This document shows, piece by piece, positions 1 through 7,821 of a DNA stretch of 64,000 nucleotides. The notes beneath the pieces were generated by a model, which had not been told where the DNA came from, searched no databases, and was given only the letters and a program-made list of their open reading frames with translations. This DNA comes from Bacillota bacterium (GTDB taxonomy: Bacteria; Bacillota; Clostridia; Lachnospirales; Lachnospiraceae), in assembly GCA_023402845.1 (NCBI GenBank), contig JAEYFP010000013.1:1-64000 (forward strand), given 5' to 3'. Made by a program: the position numbers and the translations under genes. Positions within the stretch are counted from its first letter, which is position 1, and the number at the start of each line of letters is the position of its first letter.

Positions 1-15
1 TGTTATACTAGCCAT
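1..15 (-). CDS. Start of a gene running off the left edge
   Basis: On the minus strand an ATG at 13-15 begins a reading frame M-A-S-I-T that leaves the window after five codons. An AAAGGAG ribosome site lies nine bases upstream of it, which is the main support. The gene follows the two-component system at 181-2180 on the same strand, so it could be its target or a further operon member. Nothing can be said about the product. Confidence 0.45.
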
Positions 16-94
16 GCGAGGAAGCTCCTTTATGTGGATTTGTTTTGTGGTGATTCAAATATAACACAAAGAAGCCTATCCTCGCTTTTTAATT

Positions 95-130
95 ATTCAG
101 TTGTAACACATGTATTGTAATCCTACAATG
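95..130. promoter_or_regulatory. Palindromic operator candidate
   Basis: A perfect inverted repeat ATTGTA-ATCC-TACAAT spans 114-129, and a further TTGTAA copy sits at 101-106. It lies between the histidine kinase gene and the gene starting at 15, about 100 bases upstream of that start, so it could be a regulator site for the left-edge gene. The spacing does not match the usual LytTR direct repeats. No clear sigma-A promoter was found next to it. Confidence 0.35.
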
Positions 131-180
131 TTCAAGGATAAGCGCAAATGTTTTCTCTTGACAAAGGAAAACAGCTGTGA

Positions 181-1446
181 TTAGATCAGCAACCGCACAT
201 TAAAAACGCCGTTCTCTACCTGATAGAGAAGTTCTCCGCCGTTTTCCCGTACAAAGGCGCGGACACTCTCACCACCCCAACCATGTCCTTCATCTCGTAC
301 GACGGGATAGCCGTTTTCATCCAGAGATATCTCTCCGGAATAAGGATTCTCCACCTCCAAAATGAGTTGACCGGTGTAAACAGCATGGACAAGAAGACAA
401 CGCTCCGCTTGGGGGTCGAGTTTTTCACAGGCGTGTATGGCATTTTCCATCAGGTTGGAAAGCGCCATGGATAGAGCCAGCTCAGAAAACGACAGATTTT
501 CAGGGATATCCAGTTGAAGATCACAACAGATTCCCCGTCCCTCGGCCAAGGCTGCGTAATAGCTTATGGCAGCGTTTACAGTGATATTCTCGCAATAACG
601 TATCGGCTTTTTTGGTAAGGAATCAATTTGCCGGCGAAGCAATGCGGCGGCATCTTCTGCATCGCCATTTTGAATCAGCTCTAAAAGGGCGGCGTTAAGA
701 TGACGCTGATCATGCTGCATAACACGCATTTGCCCGACTGACTCATCCATAAGGGAAAGGTGCTGCTTCATTGTCTCACTCGACAGCTCCAATAATGCCT
801 TATCCTGCTTCAGGCGGTATTCCGCACCAACGCTTTTGAGACCAAGAAACACCGAGCCATACCCCGCCAGAGTTACAAGAATGAGCCAAAGTAATGGCAC
901 AGCTTGTATTGTAAGGGTTTGCACGATATCATCGCTGGTGAACATAAACCACGATAATGCAATAAAAGCACTGCCCGCCACATAAAAAAACACCGCCCAG
1001 TGTTCCGCTACCTGGCGGTAGAGAGGCCGCAGCACCTTGCGAAACAGTAGAATGATGGCTCCGAAAAGGAACAGCCGCAATACTGTGTTCGCATATTGCG
1101 GATAGGGCAGAGCCCTTGAAAAAATAAAACTGAGTATAATCACGATAATGCTTACGTTGATCGCAGTGATGTAAGAAAACAGCCATTGCATAAAACTGTC
1201 ACTAAAAAAAGGCCGCGCCGCAAAGCAAAGCAGCGTGAATAATATCACGTCTATCTTTGTGAGTAAGGTGAGGTTACCACTGGTATAGCAAAAAACCGCT
1301 GTTGATAAATTCAACGTAAATATGGCGAGCAGAACAAGATTTGTAATTTTTCGGCTATATTTTGGCTGTAAAAGCGAGCTCAGAAGCACCACGTTTGCGG
1401 CAGCGGATACGGTGGCGCGCAAGAAGTGCGCAAAAAACATTTCCAT
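181..1446 (-). CDS. GHKL sensor histidine kinase, AgrC/LytS-like
   Basis: This is a 421-residue membrane sensor kinase that should phosphorylate the LytTR regulator encoded just upstream. About six hydrophobic segments fill residues 1-215. A short linker follows, with the H-box region QHDQRHLNAALLEL, then a GHKL ATPase domain with N-box LSNLMENAIHAC and glycine box GHGWGG. The ATG at 1446 overlaps the regulator stop codon (TAATG) and has AGGAG six bases upstream. A further in-frame ATG ten codons upstream lies inside the regulator gene and is less likely. The HPK10-type layout resembles peptide-sensing kinases such as AgrC, but no AgrB or AgrD gene is visible here. The signal is unknown. Confidence 0.88.
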   Translation of the reverse strand: MEMFFAHFLRATVSAAANVVLLSSLLQPKYSRKITNLVLLAIFTLNLSTAVFCYTSGNLTLLTKIDVILFTLLCFAARPFFSDSFMQWLFSYITAINVSIIVIILSFIFSRALPYPQYANTVLRLFLFGAIILLFRKVLRPLYRQVAEHWAVFFYVAGSAFIALSWFMFTSDDIVQTLTIQAVPLLWLILVTLAGYGSVFLGLKSVGAEYRLKQDKALLELSSETMKQHLSLMDESVGQMRVMQHDQRHLNAALLELIQNGDAEDAAALLRRQIDSLPKKPIRYCENITVNAAISYYAALAEGRGICCDLQLDIPENLSFSELALSMALSNLMENAIHACEKLDPQAERCLLVHAVYTGQLILEVENPYSGEISLDENGYPVVRDEGHGWGGESVRAFVRENGGELLYQVENGVFNVRLLI

Positions 1447-2180
1447 TATTTCTCCTCTCTTCCCAATCGATAGCACAAATAAGCATTGCGCACAGCAGCA
1501 TACTGTCTGGCGGAAACAGGCACAAAGCCTCCATCGCGCAAATAAAACCCCTCGCGTGCCAGCTTATCCACACGGCTCATATTGAGCGCAAAAGAAACAT
1601 GGGGCGAAAGAAAGCGCACATCGCGCAGAAGCGGCACGATATGCTCGGCAAAGCCGCATGCAAGCGTGGTAGTTTTCACTTGTTCGCCGCCGATCAGCGT
1701 ATAGTGCGCAACATGGTTTTTATACTCACAGCAGGCAATTTGGCTTGCGGACAAGGTGCGCAGACCATCTTTGATTTTTATAGTAACGGTAATTTCCTTA
1801 CCGAAATCCACCTTGGAAAAAGCCAACTCGAGTGCAGAAAAAAGAGCCTGCTTTTCTACGGGCTTGACCAGATAATGCAGCGGATTGACCGCATAGGCGT
1901 CCAGCGCATAACTCGGCTCGGTGGTGATGTAAATGATCTGCGCCTCCCGGCTGATACGGCGGATGCTCTGCCCCAACTCCAGCCCACTGACCATAGGCAT
2001 GACAATATCCAGCAGGTAAAGATGAAAACTCTCTGTTTCAATAGCGGTCAGTAATTGATCAGGGTGAGAGAATTCTTTCATTTCTGCTTCCAATGTATGA
2101 GTGCCAAGGTATTCTGTTATGTATTCTTTGATGAGTTCCAGCTCTCTCGGCTGATCGTCACATATTGCGATCGTCATCAT
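1446..2180 (-). CDS. LytTR-family response regulator
   Basis: This 244-residue regulator has an N-terminal receiver domain with acidic pair D8-D9, phosphoacceptor D58 in LLDIVMP and conserved K106 in LVKPVEK. A C-terminal LytTR DNA-binding domain covers roughly residues 135-240. It is the AgrA/ComE/LytR type that binds direct repeats upstream of target genes. GGAGG lies eight bases before the first of two adjacent ATG codons. The gene is translationally coupled to the downstream kinase. The targets are not evident; the left-edge gene is a candidate. Confidence 0.9.
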   Translation of the reverse strand: MMTIAICDDQPRELELIKEYITEYLGTHTLEAEMKEFSHPDQLLTAIETESFHLYLLDIVMPMVSGLELGQSIRRISREAQIIYITTEPSYALDAYAVNPLHYLVKPVEKQALFSALELAFSKVDFGKEITVTIKIKDGLRTLSASQIACCEYKNHVAHYTLIGGEQVKTTTLACGFAEHIVPLLRDVRFLSPHVSFALNMSRVDKLAREGFYLRDGGFVPVSARQYAAVRNAYLCYRLGREEK

Positions 2181-2203
2181 ACACTACACCTCCATATCAA
2201 TAA

Positions 2204-2232
2204 ATTTTAACAAAAAAGAGTATAAATTACAA
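2204..2232 (-). promoter_or_regulatory. Sigma-A promoter of the two-component operon
   Basis: Minus-strand TTGTAA (2227-2232), a 17-base spacer and TAAAAT (2204-2209) lie just upstream of the response regulator ribosome site. Position and spacing fit the operon promoter. Confidence 0.6.
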
Positions 2233-2273
2233 TTATTTTGTCGGTTTCAGTAAAACTTTGTTACTTAATATAT

Positions 2274-2312
2274 AAAAAAGCATGAAGACTATTCAAACCT
2301 TCACGCTTTTTA
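2274..2312. terminator. Bidirectional terminator hairpin
   Basis: AAAAAGCATGAAG pairs with CTTCACGCTTTTT across a short loop with one G-T wobble, and both strands have T-rich flanks. It separates the two-component operon from the AraC remnant and could end transcripts from the YneA-like gene. Confidence 0.65.
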
Positions 2313-2433
2313 TATACCAGATAAAGTAAAAACTGGTGTGTTATCTGCAATTATTTTATCTTATCTTTTTTTATTTTTGCCTGATCCAAACAGCGATTTC
2401 TCTGGGTTTCCTATTGCACCATTTCCTCTTTGA

Positions 2434-2571
2434 ATTCCAGCCCTTATTTCAACAAGCAAGTTGGGTTTTAAGGATGAAAAGTACTTCATGAAACTTTTTT
2501 AGGAATATGAAAATCTAACTCCTTCTACTTACAGAAATGCATATTACAAAACTTTATACAACAAAGAATAA
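2434..2571 (+). pseudogene. Decayed 3' end of an AraC-family regulator
   Basis: No intact gene lies here. One plus-strand frame reads LGFKDEKYFMKLF, a TAG stop at 2500-2502, then EYENLTPSTYRNAYYK and a TAA at 2569-2571. This is the second helix-turn-helix of an AraC/XylS regulator (consensus like GF-x-D-x-x-YF-x-x-x-FK-x-x-x-x-x-TP-x-x-YR), with the expected lysine codon changed to TAG. A further TGA at 2431-2433 and no recognisable N-terminal half show that this is a remnant. It lies between two accessory-type loci and on the opposite strand to both neighbours. The family call rests on motif recall only. Confidence 0.7.
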
Positions 2572-2625
2572 CCCTATTATTCCATGTATCTTTCATCATA
2601 AACATCAATTACTATGATCTTTTTA

Positions 2626-3024
2626 CTAATTTGCAGCAAATTCTTTAACAATGCCGTCAGTATAATAAGGAACCATCAAATAATTACCTGCAATCAAAAC
2701 AGGATCCTCTGTGAGATGATTGATGCAGGAAATCTCATAGATATATTGTTCCGCAGAATCATATTCTTCGGTTAGATACCTGGAAGTAATAGATTCCAGT
2801 GTGTCTCCATTGTAGATCATGATACTCTTGTAATACTTTACCCGTGTAACTGTGCTCGAATCCGCACTGGCATAGGCAAAGTGCGTGATAGACAGTACAG
2901 CAATCACCAAAACAACAGCAAACAACATGCCGATAATGAATCGACGCTGTCTCTTTACCTGCTTTTCTCTTCGTAATCTTTGTATTTTCCTTGTCTCTGC
3001 TCTTTCCATATAATTGCCGTCCAT
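2626..3024 (-). CDS. yneA: YneA-like LysM membrane protein, SOS division inhibitor
   Basis: This 132-residue protein has a basic cytosolic N-terminus (residues 1-28), one membrane segment (about 30-52) and an extracellular LysM-type domain (about 60-125: YKSIMIYNGDTLESI to GNYLMVPYY). That layout and the divergent position next to lexA match Bacillus YneA, which delays septation during the SOS response. The start at 3024 has GGAGG nine bases upstream. Its promoter is a perfect consensus overlapped by LexA-type boxes, so strong induction after DNA damage is expected. Sequence identity to YneA is likely low; the functional call rests on architecture and context. Confidence 0.75.
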   Translation of the reverse strand: MDGNYMERAETRKIQRLRREKQVKRQRRFIIGMLFAVVLVIAVLSITHFAYASADSSTVTRVKYYKSIMIYNGDTLESITSRYLTEEYDSAEQYIYEISCINHLTEDPVLIAGNYLMVPYYTDGIVKEFAAN

Positions 3025-3048
3025 ATACCTATTCCTCCATACATAGAC

Positions 3049-3171
3049 CGAACGCCTGTTGCGAACGTTTGTTCTTGTTGGTTAAATTATACCGAACATA
3101 CATTCTGCTGTCAATACTTTTTTCGAACAAATATTTGGAATATACGTTTGCTTTCTTCGAACATATGTGTT
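3049..3171. promoter_or_regulatory. Array of five LexA (SOS) boxes
   Basis: Boxes of the CGAAC-N4-GTTCG type occur at 3049-3062 (CGAACGCCTGTTGC), 3062-3075 (CGAACGTTTGTTCT, the best), 3093-3106 (CGAACATACATTCT), 3124-3137 (CGAACAAATATTTG, weak) and 3158-3171 (CGAACATATGTGTT). They cover both divergent promoters. Starts of boxes two to four are exactly 31 bases apart, about three helical turns. Confidence 0.85.
3086..3114 (-). promoter_or_regulatory. Perfect-consensus promoter of the YneA-like gene
   Basis: Minus-strand TTGACA (3109-3114), a 17-base spacer and TATAAT (3086-3091). The spacer contains the LexA box at 3093-3106, and another box lies just downstream of the -10. Tight repression and strong induction are the natural reading. 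Confidence 0.85.
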
Positions 3172-3176
3172 AAACT
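3148..3176 (+). promoter_or_regulatory. lexA promoter with an internal LexA box
   Basis: Plus-strand TTGCTT (3148-3153), a 17-base spacer and TAAACT (3171-3176). The spacer is largely filled by the box at 3158-3171, which implies LexA autoregulation. Confidence 0.6.
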
Positions 3177-3383
3177 AATAGAAATTAATATATCTGATTA
3201 CAATATCCGGAAGTTCTTCCCCTATACTTAAGCACCATATTAATGAGCATCGCCAAAACAATGGCATCACATAGCCGAGAGGCATTTAGAGCAAAGAATA
3301 TTTTTATTTATACAAGCATTAAATTTGTACAGCATCCGGCAGTTTTAGATAGAAATCATCATTTTACAAGGAAGGATATCATT

Positions 3384-4001
3384 ATGAGTTACGGAAAAAT
3401 CACAACAAAACAGCAGGAAATTCTTGAGTACATTAAAGAGGAAATATTAAAAAAGGGATATCCGCCTGCGGTCAGAGATATTTGTGAGGCGGTTCATTTA
3501 AAATCTACGTCATCTGTCCACTCTCATTTAGAAACGCTTGAGAAAAACGGCTATATCCGCAGAGATCCTACAAAGCCCCGTGCGATTGAGATTATTGACG
3601 ACAGTTTTCAGATGGTCCGCCATGAAATGACAAGCATTCCGGTTATCGGTACCGTGGCGGCGGGGATGCCGATTCTGGCACAGGAAAATATAGAGGGCTA
3701 TTTTCCGATTCCGGTTGAATTCGCGCCAAGAGGTGCGGCTTTTATTTTAAAGGTCAAGGGAGAAAGCATGATCAATGCAGGTATTTTTGACGGGGATCAG
3801 ATATTTGTAGAGCAATGCAATACGGCCCGCAACGGTGATATGGTTGTCGCACTTGTTGATGATTCTGCAACGGTCAAAACTTATTATAAAGAAAACGGGC
3901 ATTATCGTCTGCAGCCTGAAAATGACACGATGAATCCGATCATCGTCGAACAGGTTACTATCTTGGGTAAGGTATTTGGTGTATTCCGTCTAATGAGTTA
4001 A
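3384..4001 (+). CDS. lexA: LexA repressor
   Basis: This 205-residue SOS repressor has an N-terminal winged helix (residues 1-70; TSSVHSHLETLEKNGYI recognition region) and a C-terminal S24-type self-cleaving peptidase domain. The cleavage site is A93-G94 in TVAAGMP, the catalytic serine is S128 in KGESM and the general base is K165 in ATVKTYY. The frame is open 47 codons further upstream, but the ATG at 3384 has AAGGAAGGA before it and gives the usual LexA length, so it is the start. It is divergent from the YneA-like gene, with which it shares the LexA boxes. Confidence 0.97.
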   Translation: MSYGKITTKQQEILEYIKEEILKKGYPPAVRDICEAVHLKSTSSVHSHLETLEKNGYIRRDPTKPRAIEIIDDSFQMVRHEMTSIPVIGTVAAGMPILAQENIEGYFPIPVEFAPRGAAFILKVKGESMINAGIFDGDQIFVEQCNTARNGDMVVALVDDSATVKTYYKENGHYRLQPENDTMNPIIVEQVTILGKVFGVFRLMS

Positions 4002-4040
4002 ATAATACCATTATTACCTATTTTAATTGTCCGAATAATA

Positions 4041-4100
4041 AAAATAAATCAGCCTGCATTATTTTCCGGTAATGAAAATATACAGGCTGATTTATTTTTA
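4041..4100. terminator. Bidirectional terminator between lexA and rsfS
   Basis: AAAATAAATCAGCCTG (4041-4056) is complementary to CAGGCTGATTTATTTT (4083-4098). With T-rich flanks on both strands it serves the convergent lexA and rplU-rsfS transcripts. Confidence 0.85.
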
Positions 4101-4141
4101 TACTATTAGAGTTCACTTTAGCAAAATACATCGAATTACTG

Positions 4142-4492
4142 TTAAAACTCAGATTCCTCCATCAGAACGCCATCTCTCCAAATTCGTTCCAAATCATAAA
4201 ACAAGCGATTTTCATTATCGAATACATGAATAATGATATCGCGGTAATCCATCAAAATCCAGTTTGCCGAATCATAGCCTTCAATTTGTTTACAGTCGTA
4301 GCCTTCCTTGTGAAGTTTTTCCTGTACATTATCGATCATTGCCTGTATTTGGCTGCGATTGGAACCGGATGCGATGATGAAAAGATCTGCCATGACGCTT
4401 ACCTTGCTGATATCAATAACTTTAAGATCCTCTGCTTTTTTATCATTTAATGCCTCAATGGCTATCTTTGCCATCTTTTTTGATTCATCCAT
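4142..4492 (-). CDS. rsfS: Ribosomal silencing factor RsfS
   Basis: This 116-residue protein has the RsfS/DUF143 fold (SKVSVMADLFIIASGSNRSQ; then GYDSANWILMDYRDIIIHVF). The family binds ribosomal protein L14 and blocks joining of ribosomal subunits when nutrients are low. It is the last gene of the rplU operon and overlaps yqeK by eight bases, suggesting coupled translation. In many Bacilli and Clostridia it follows yqeK in the same way. Length is normal. Confidence 0.95.
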   Translation of the reverse strand: MDESKKMAKIAIEALNDKKAEDLKVIDISKVSVMADLFIIASGSNRSQIQAMIDNVQEKLHKEGYDCKQIEGYDSANWILMDYRDIIIHVFDNENRLFYDLERIWRDGVLMEESEF

Positions 4493-5108
4493 TTATTTCA
4501 GTTTCCTCTCTTTCATCAAGAATTCGTTTATAATAATCATAGGTTTTCTGTGTCATGTCGTCAATCTCAACATGAATGGCCATCAGATAGTCGAGTGTAT
4601 CTTTCAGTATATTCAAAAGTGCAAGATCAAGATCTACAAACGCCTGCTTTCGTATTTCCTTTAAATTAGGCGCTTTATAGCGGTTGGGCTCAATATAGTC
4701 GGCAACAAAAATTATTTTTTCAAGTAAAGTCATATTGGGATGACCGGTCGTATGATTGATGATAGAGCCGATGATTTCCTTATCATTTACATGATATTTC
4801 TTCATTGCAAAAAAACCGCCCAGCTTTGCATGTAACAGAAACGGATTGTTGCGTTCCACCTCGGTAATACTAATGTGGTATTTTTCACAAAGCTCCAGCA
4901 TTTCCCTGCCGTCCATATACTTTGCACAATCATGCAGTGTACCGGCGATTTGAGCCTTTTTAATATCCGCATCATAGCGCATGGCAAGCGCCGCGGCTGT
5001 ATAAGAAACGCCAAGTGTATGCAAATATCTTTTCTGATCGAGTTTACGCTTCACTTTTCGGCGTAACTTCTGAATATCATTAGATTTATGATTTGAAAGG
5101 TTTACCAT
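4485..5108 (-). CDS. yqeK: YqeK, HD-domain Ap4A hydrolase
   Basis: This 207-residue HD-domain phosphohydrolase carries H30, the H59-D60 pair in GTLHDCAKYMDG and later histidines in NPFLLHAKLGG and IINHTTGHPNM. YqeK enzymes split Ap4A symmetrically to two ADP using a di-iron centre. The gene lies between nadD and rsfS, the usual order; no lytR-like gene is inserted between yqeK and rsfS here. An AAAGGA site lies ten bases upstream of the start. Confidence 0.93.
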   Translation of the reverse strand: MVNLSNHKSNDIQKLRRKVKRKLDQKRYLHTLGVSYTAAALAMRYDADIKKAQIAGTLHDCAKYMDGREMLELCEKYHISITEVERNNPFLLHAKLGGFFAMKKYHVNDKEIIGSIINHTTGHPNMTLLEKIIFVADYIEPNRYKAPNLKEIRKQAFVDLDLALLNILKDTLDYLMAIHVEIDDMTQKTYDYYKRILDEREETEING

Positions 5109-5122
5109 ATTTAAATTTTCCT

Positions 5123-5731
5123 TTATTTTCTATATAGCTTTTTTTTATAAATGTACATTTCCACATCTTTAGGAACATAGTAACAAATTGTTCTTTTTTC
5201 AATGATCCTCGCTCGTATCATATTGGACGAAATATCAATATTGGGTGTGTTCAGCAAATGTACACGGGCTTGGTAAAACCGTTCAAGACGATTTTTTTGT
5301 TCAAATAACGCTTCATCAGCCATATGGTACCGCGGTGCTGCAACCAAAACACAATGGTCAAAAACGACTTGCGGTTCCTTCCATTGTTCGATATTAAACA
5401 GGGAATCCGCACCGATGATAAAGTAATATTCGCAATCCGGGTTTTCCTCCTGCAGCTGCGTCAGCGTTTCATGAGTATAGCTGTTTCCGGGCCTGTCTGT
5501 TTCAAAGGTAGATAATTCCAGATGCTTATTATTTCCAATTGCAAGCTGAACCATTTGGATGCGCTGCTTGGCAGGCAAAATATCTGCCGGATCCTTCAAA
5601 TAAGAAATTCCGCTCGGCATAATCAAAACCTTTTCTAACTGCAGTGAATCATAGGCATTTTCCGCCAAAATTAAATGTCCAATATGAATGGGATTAAAGG
5701 TTCCGCCAAGAATTCCGATTTTTTTCTTCAT
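5123..5731 (-). CDS. nadD: Nicotinate-nucleotide adenylyltransferase NadD
   Basis: This 202-residue cytosolic enzyme joins ATP and nicotinate mononucleotide to deaminoNAD in NAD synthesis. The nucleotidyltransferase signature GGTFNPIHIGH is near the N-terminus, and ISSNMIRARI near the C-terminus is the ATP-binding ISSTxIR motif. It sits between yhbY and yqeK in the conserved operon and has the usual family length. Confidence 0.97.
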   Translation of the reverse strand: MKKKIGILGGTFNPIHIGHLILAENAYDSLQLEKVLIMPSGISYLKDPADILPAKQRIQMVQLAIGNNKHLELSTFETDRPGNSYTHETLTQLQEENPDCEYYFIIGADSLFNIEQWKEPQVVFDHCVLVAAPRYHMADEALFEQKNRLERFYQARVHLLNTPNIDISSNMIRARIIEKRTICYYVPKDVEMYIYKKKLYRK

Positions 5732-5779
5732 CCTGCACGCCCCCTTTCTCGGAAAACCACTTTGTCATACAATAGATTA

Positions 5780-6073
5780 TTATAAAAGCGGAAGCTTAAT
5801 TTTCGGCTTGTTTTTGGATTCCTTATATAACACAATTTTTTTCCCTATTACATGAACAATTTGAGAGCGCGTGCGCTCTGAAATGATCTGTGCAATTTCT
5901 TTTGGATCGTCTGCGCAATTTTTCAATACACCGATCTTAACCAGTTCCCGGGCCTCAAGTGCCTCCTGCACGGAAATGACGAGTTCCGGTGTGATGCTTG
6001 CTTTGCCGATATGGACGATTACCTCCATCGTACTTGCAAGTCCCTTTAAATATGCCCTTTGTTTGCTTGTCAT
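5780..6073 (-). CDS. yhbY: YhbY-family CRM-domain RNA-binding protein
   Basis: This 97-residue protein is a single CRM domain (MTSKQRAYLKGLA, then VHIGKASIT carrying the GKxxxT-type loop, then ELVKIGVLKNC). YhbY proteins associate with the large ribosomal subunit during assembly. Its place between obgE and nadD agrees with that role. The basic C-terminal tail SKNKPKIKLPLL is short and probably flexible. Confidence 0.93.
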   Translation of the reverse strand: MTSKQRAYLKGLASTMEVIVHIGKASITPELVISVQEALEARELVKIGVLKNCADDPKEIAQIISERTRSQIVHVIGKKIVLYKESKNKPKIKLPLL

Positions 6074-6122
6074 ATTTATCCTTTCTCATATCGGGCAATA
6101 GAGTACCCCGATTTATCACTTT

Positions 6123-7409
6123 TTAACGATAATAATCAAATTCATGTCCGTAAATTCTAACAGTGTCGCCCTCCTGAATACCAAGCGCAACAAGTTCTTC
6201 CAGAATTCCGTTATCCTTCATGAAATTCTGAAAGAATGTAAAGCCTTTCTCCGAATCCAGATTGGTATATCCAAGCATCTTTTCAATCCGCGGGCCCTCG
6301 ATGACATATACCTGATTTTTAGTATCGTATTCGACCGTATAAGGGATGTTTGCATCATCCTGACCGGTAATAAAATATTCCTGCTCAAATATAATCGGCT
6401 GCTCATTCAATGTAGAAAGCAAAGTGCTCATATAATAGAGCAGTTCTTTCATACCCTGACCACTGACAGCAGAAATCGAAAATACCTTGATGCCCTGCGG
6501 CTCAAACTCCTGTTTCAGCTTTTCAACCGGATCTTCGGCATCGAAAGCAACCGCATCCATTTTATTGGCTGCGATGACCTGCGGACGCTTTGCCAAGTCC
6601 TCATTATAATTTTTCAATTCTTTATTAATTGCATAAACATCCGAAACCGGATCACGCCCTTCTATGGAAGCCGCATCCACAACATGGATCATCGCCTTTG
6701 TGCGTTCAATATGCCGCAAAAAATCATGACCAAGCCCGATGCCTTCTGAAGCGCCCTCAATCAGTCCGGGGATATCAGCAACGACAAAGCCCTTTGCATC
6801 CTCCAAATCCACCACTCCGAGATGAGGATTTAATGTGGTAAAATGATAGTCTGCAATTTTAGGACGGGCATTGGACACCCTTGTTAAAAATGTCGATTTC
6901 CCAACATTGGGAAACCCAATCAGTCCGACATCTGCAATAACCTTTAATTCCATTGCAATATTCAATTCCTGACATGACTGTCCGGGCTGTGCATATTTAG
7001 GTGCCTGCATTGTCGGAGTCGCATAATGTTGATTGCCATTGCCGCCTCTGCCGCCCTTTAACAAGACGATATGCTTGTTATCCCCTGACATATCGGTGAT
7101 GACCTTTCCGCTTTCTGCATCCTTGAGTACCGTACCGGCCGGAACCTTAATAAGAATATCCGAACCGTTCTTTCCGCGGCAGTTTCTCTTGCCGCCTTTC
7201 TCGCCGTCCTGTGCACAATATTTACGAATATGCCTGAAATCGGTCAGCGTGTTCAGTCCTTCGTCCACTTCGAAGATGACATCACCGCCTTTTCCGCCGT
7301 CACCGCCGTCAGGGCCGCCATTCGGCACATATTTTTCCCGCCGAAAAGAAACATGTCCGTCGCCGCCTTTTCCGCTTCTTACATATATTTTTGCTCTGTC
7401 TGCAAACAT
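6123..7409 (-). CDS. obgE: GTPase ObgE/CgtA
   Basis: This 428-residue GTPase acts in late 50S subunit assembly and stress signalling. It has the glycine-rich Obg fold (residues 1-158, with GKGGDGHVSFRREK and GGDGGKGGDV), a G domain with P-loop GFPNVGKST, ADIPGLIEGA and AANKMD, and a C-terminal OCT domain. The frame extends 33 codons further upstream, but the ATG at 7409 has AAGGAG six bases before it and gives the standard N-terminus MFADRAKIYV, so I use it. The upstream extension overlaps the hairpin at 7494-7525. Confidence 0.97.
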   Translation of the reverse strand: MFADRAKIYVRSGKGGDGHVSFRREKYVPNGGPDGGDGGKGGDVIFEVDEGLNTLTDFRHIRKYCAQDGEKGGKRNCRGKNGSDILIKVPAGTVLKDAESGKVITDMSGDNKHIVLLKGGRGGNGNQHYATPTMQAPKYAQPGQSCQELNIAMELKVIADVGLIGFPNVGKSTFLTRVSNARPKIADYHFTTLNPHLGVVDLEDAKGFVVADIPGLIEGASEGIGLGHDFLRHIERTKAMIHVVDAASIEGRDPVSDVYAINKELKNYNEDLAKRPQVIAANKMDAVAFDAEDPVEKLKQEFEPQGIKVFSISAVSGQGMKELLYYMSTLLSTLNEQPIIFEQEYFITGQDDANIPYTVEYDTKNQVYVIEGPRIEKMLGYTNLDSEKGFTFFQNFMKDNGILEELVALGIQEGDTVRIYGHEFDYYR

Positions 7410-7493
7410 CCTGCTCTCCTTGCCTGTATGATATCTAAATTGCCAACCCATAAGCTGTGCATAAAGTTCTCCTATATAGGAACAAAGCAAATA

Positions 7494-7525
7494 CAGGGTT
7501 TTAAACAATGAAGTTTAAAACCCTG
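7494..7525 (-). terminator. Intercistronic hairpin between rpmA and obgE
   Basis: A perfect 13-base inverted repeat, CAGGGTTTTAAAC (7494-7506) and GTTTAAAACCCTG (7513-7525), surrounds a six-base loop. The following minus-strand run is only moderately T-rich (TATTTG). It may partly stop transcription after the ribosomal protein genes or act as an mRNA-processing or stability element, lowering obgE expression relative to L21 and L27. Confidence 0.55.
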
Positions 7526-7533
7526 CGCACTCT

Positions 7534-7818
7534 TTACTGTTCTACCGGATATACGGAAGCCTGCTTTTTGTCTCTTCCTTTTCTTTCGAATCTGACTACA
7601 CCATCCACTAAGGCAAATAATGTATCGTCTCCGCCGCGTCCCACATTCACACCTGGGTGAATTTTTGTTCCGCGCTGTCTAAAAAGAATATTACCGGCCT
7701 TTACGAATTGTCCGTCAGCTCTTTTGGCGCCGAGTCTTTTCGACTCTGAATCTCTGCCGTTCTTTGTAGAACCAACACCCTTTTTATGAGCAAAAAATTG
7801 AAGGTTCAATTTCAACAT
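7534..7818 (-). CDS. rpmA: Ribosomal protein L27 with Prp-cleaved leader
   Basis: This 94-residue large-subunit protein reaches the peptidyl transferase centre with its N-terminal tail. The start MLKLNLQFFAHKKG carries the Firmicutes-specific extension ending in LQFFA, which Prp removes to expose HKKG. The core (GSTKNGRDSESKRLGAKR; KAGNILFRQRGTK) is typical. It lies three bases downstream of prp in the rplU operon. Confidence 0.98.
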   Translation of the reverse strand: MLKLNLQFFAHKKGVGSTKNGRDSESKRLGAKRADGQFVKAGNILFRQRGTKIHPGVNVGRGGDDTLFALVDGVVRFERKGRDKKQASVYPVEQ

Positions 7819-7821
7819 GGT

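Noticed and set aside
2500..2502. In-frame TAG in the AraC remnant read as a special codon
   Set aside because: A second stop (TGA) lies just upstream and the N-terminal half is missing, so plain decay explains it.
3243..3383. N-terminal extension of the lexA reading frame
   Set aside because: It would add 47 residues to a full-length LexA; the ATG at 3384 has the only good ribosome site and the extension crosses the leader.
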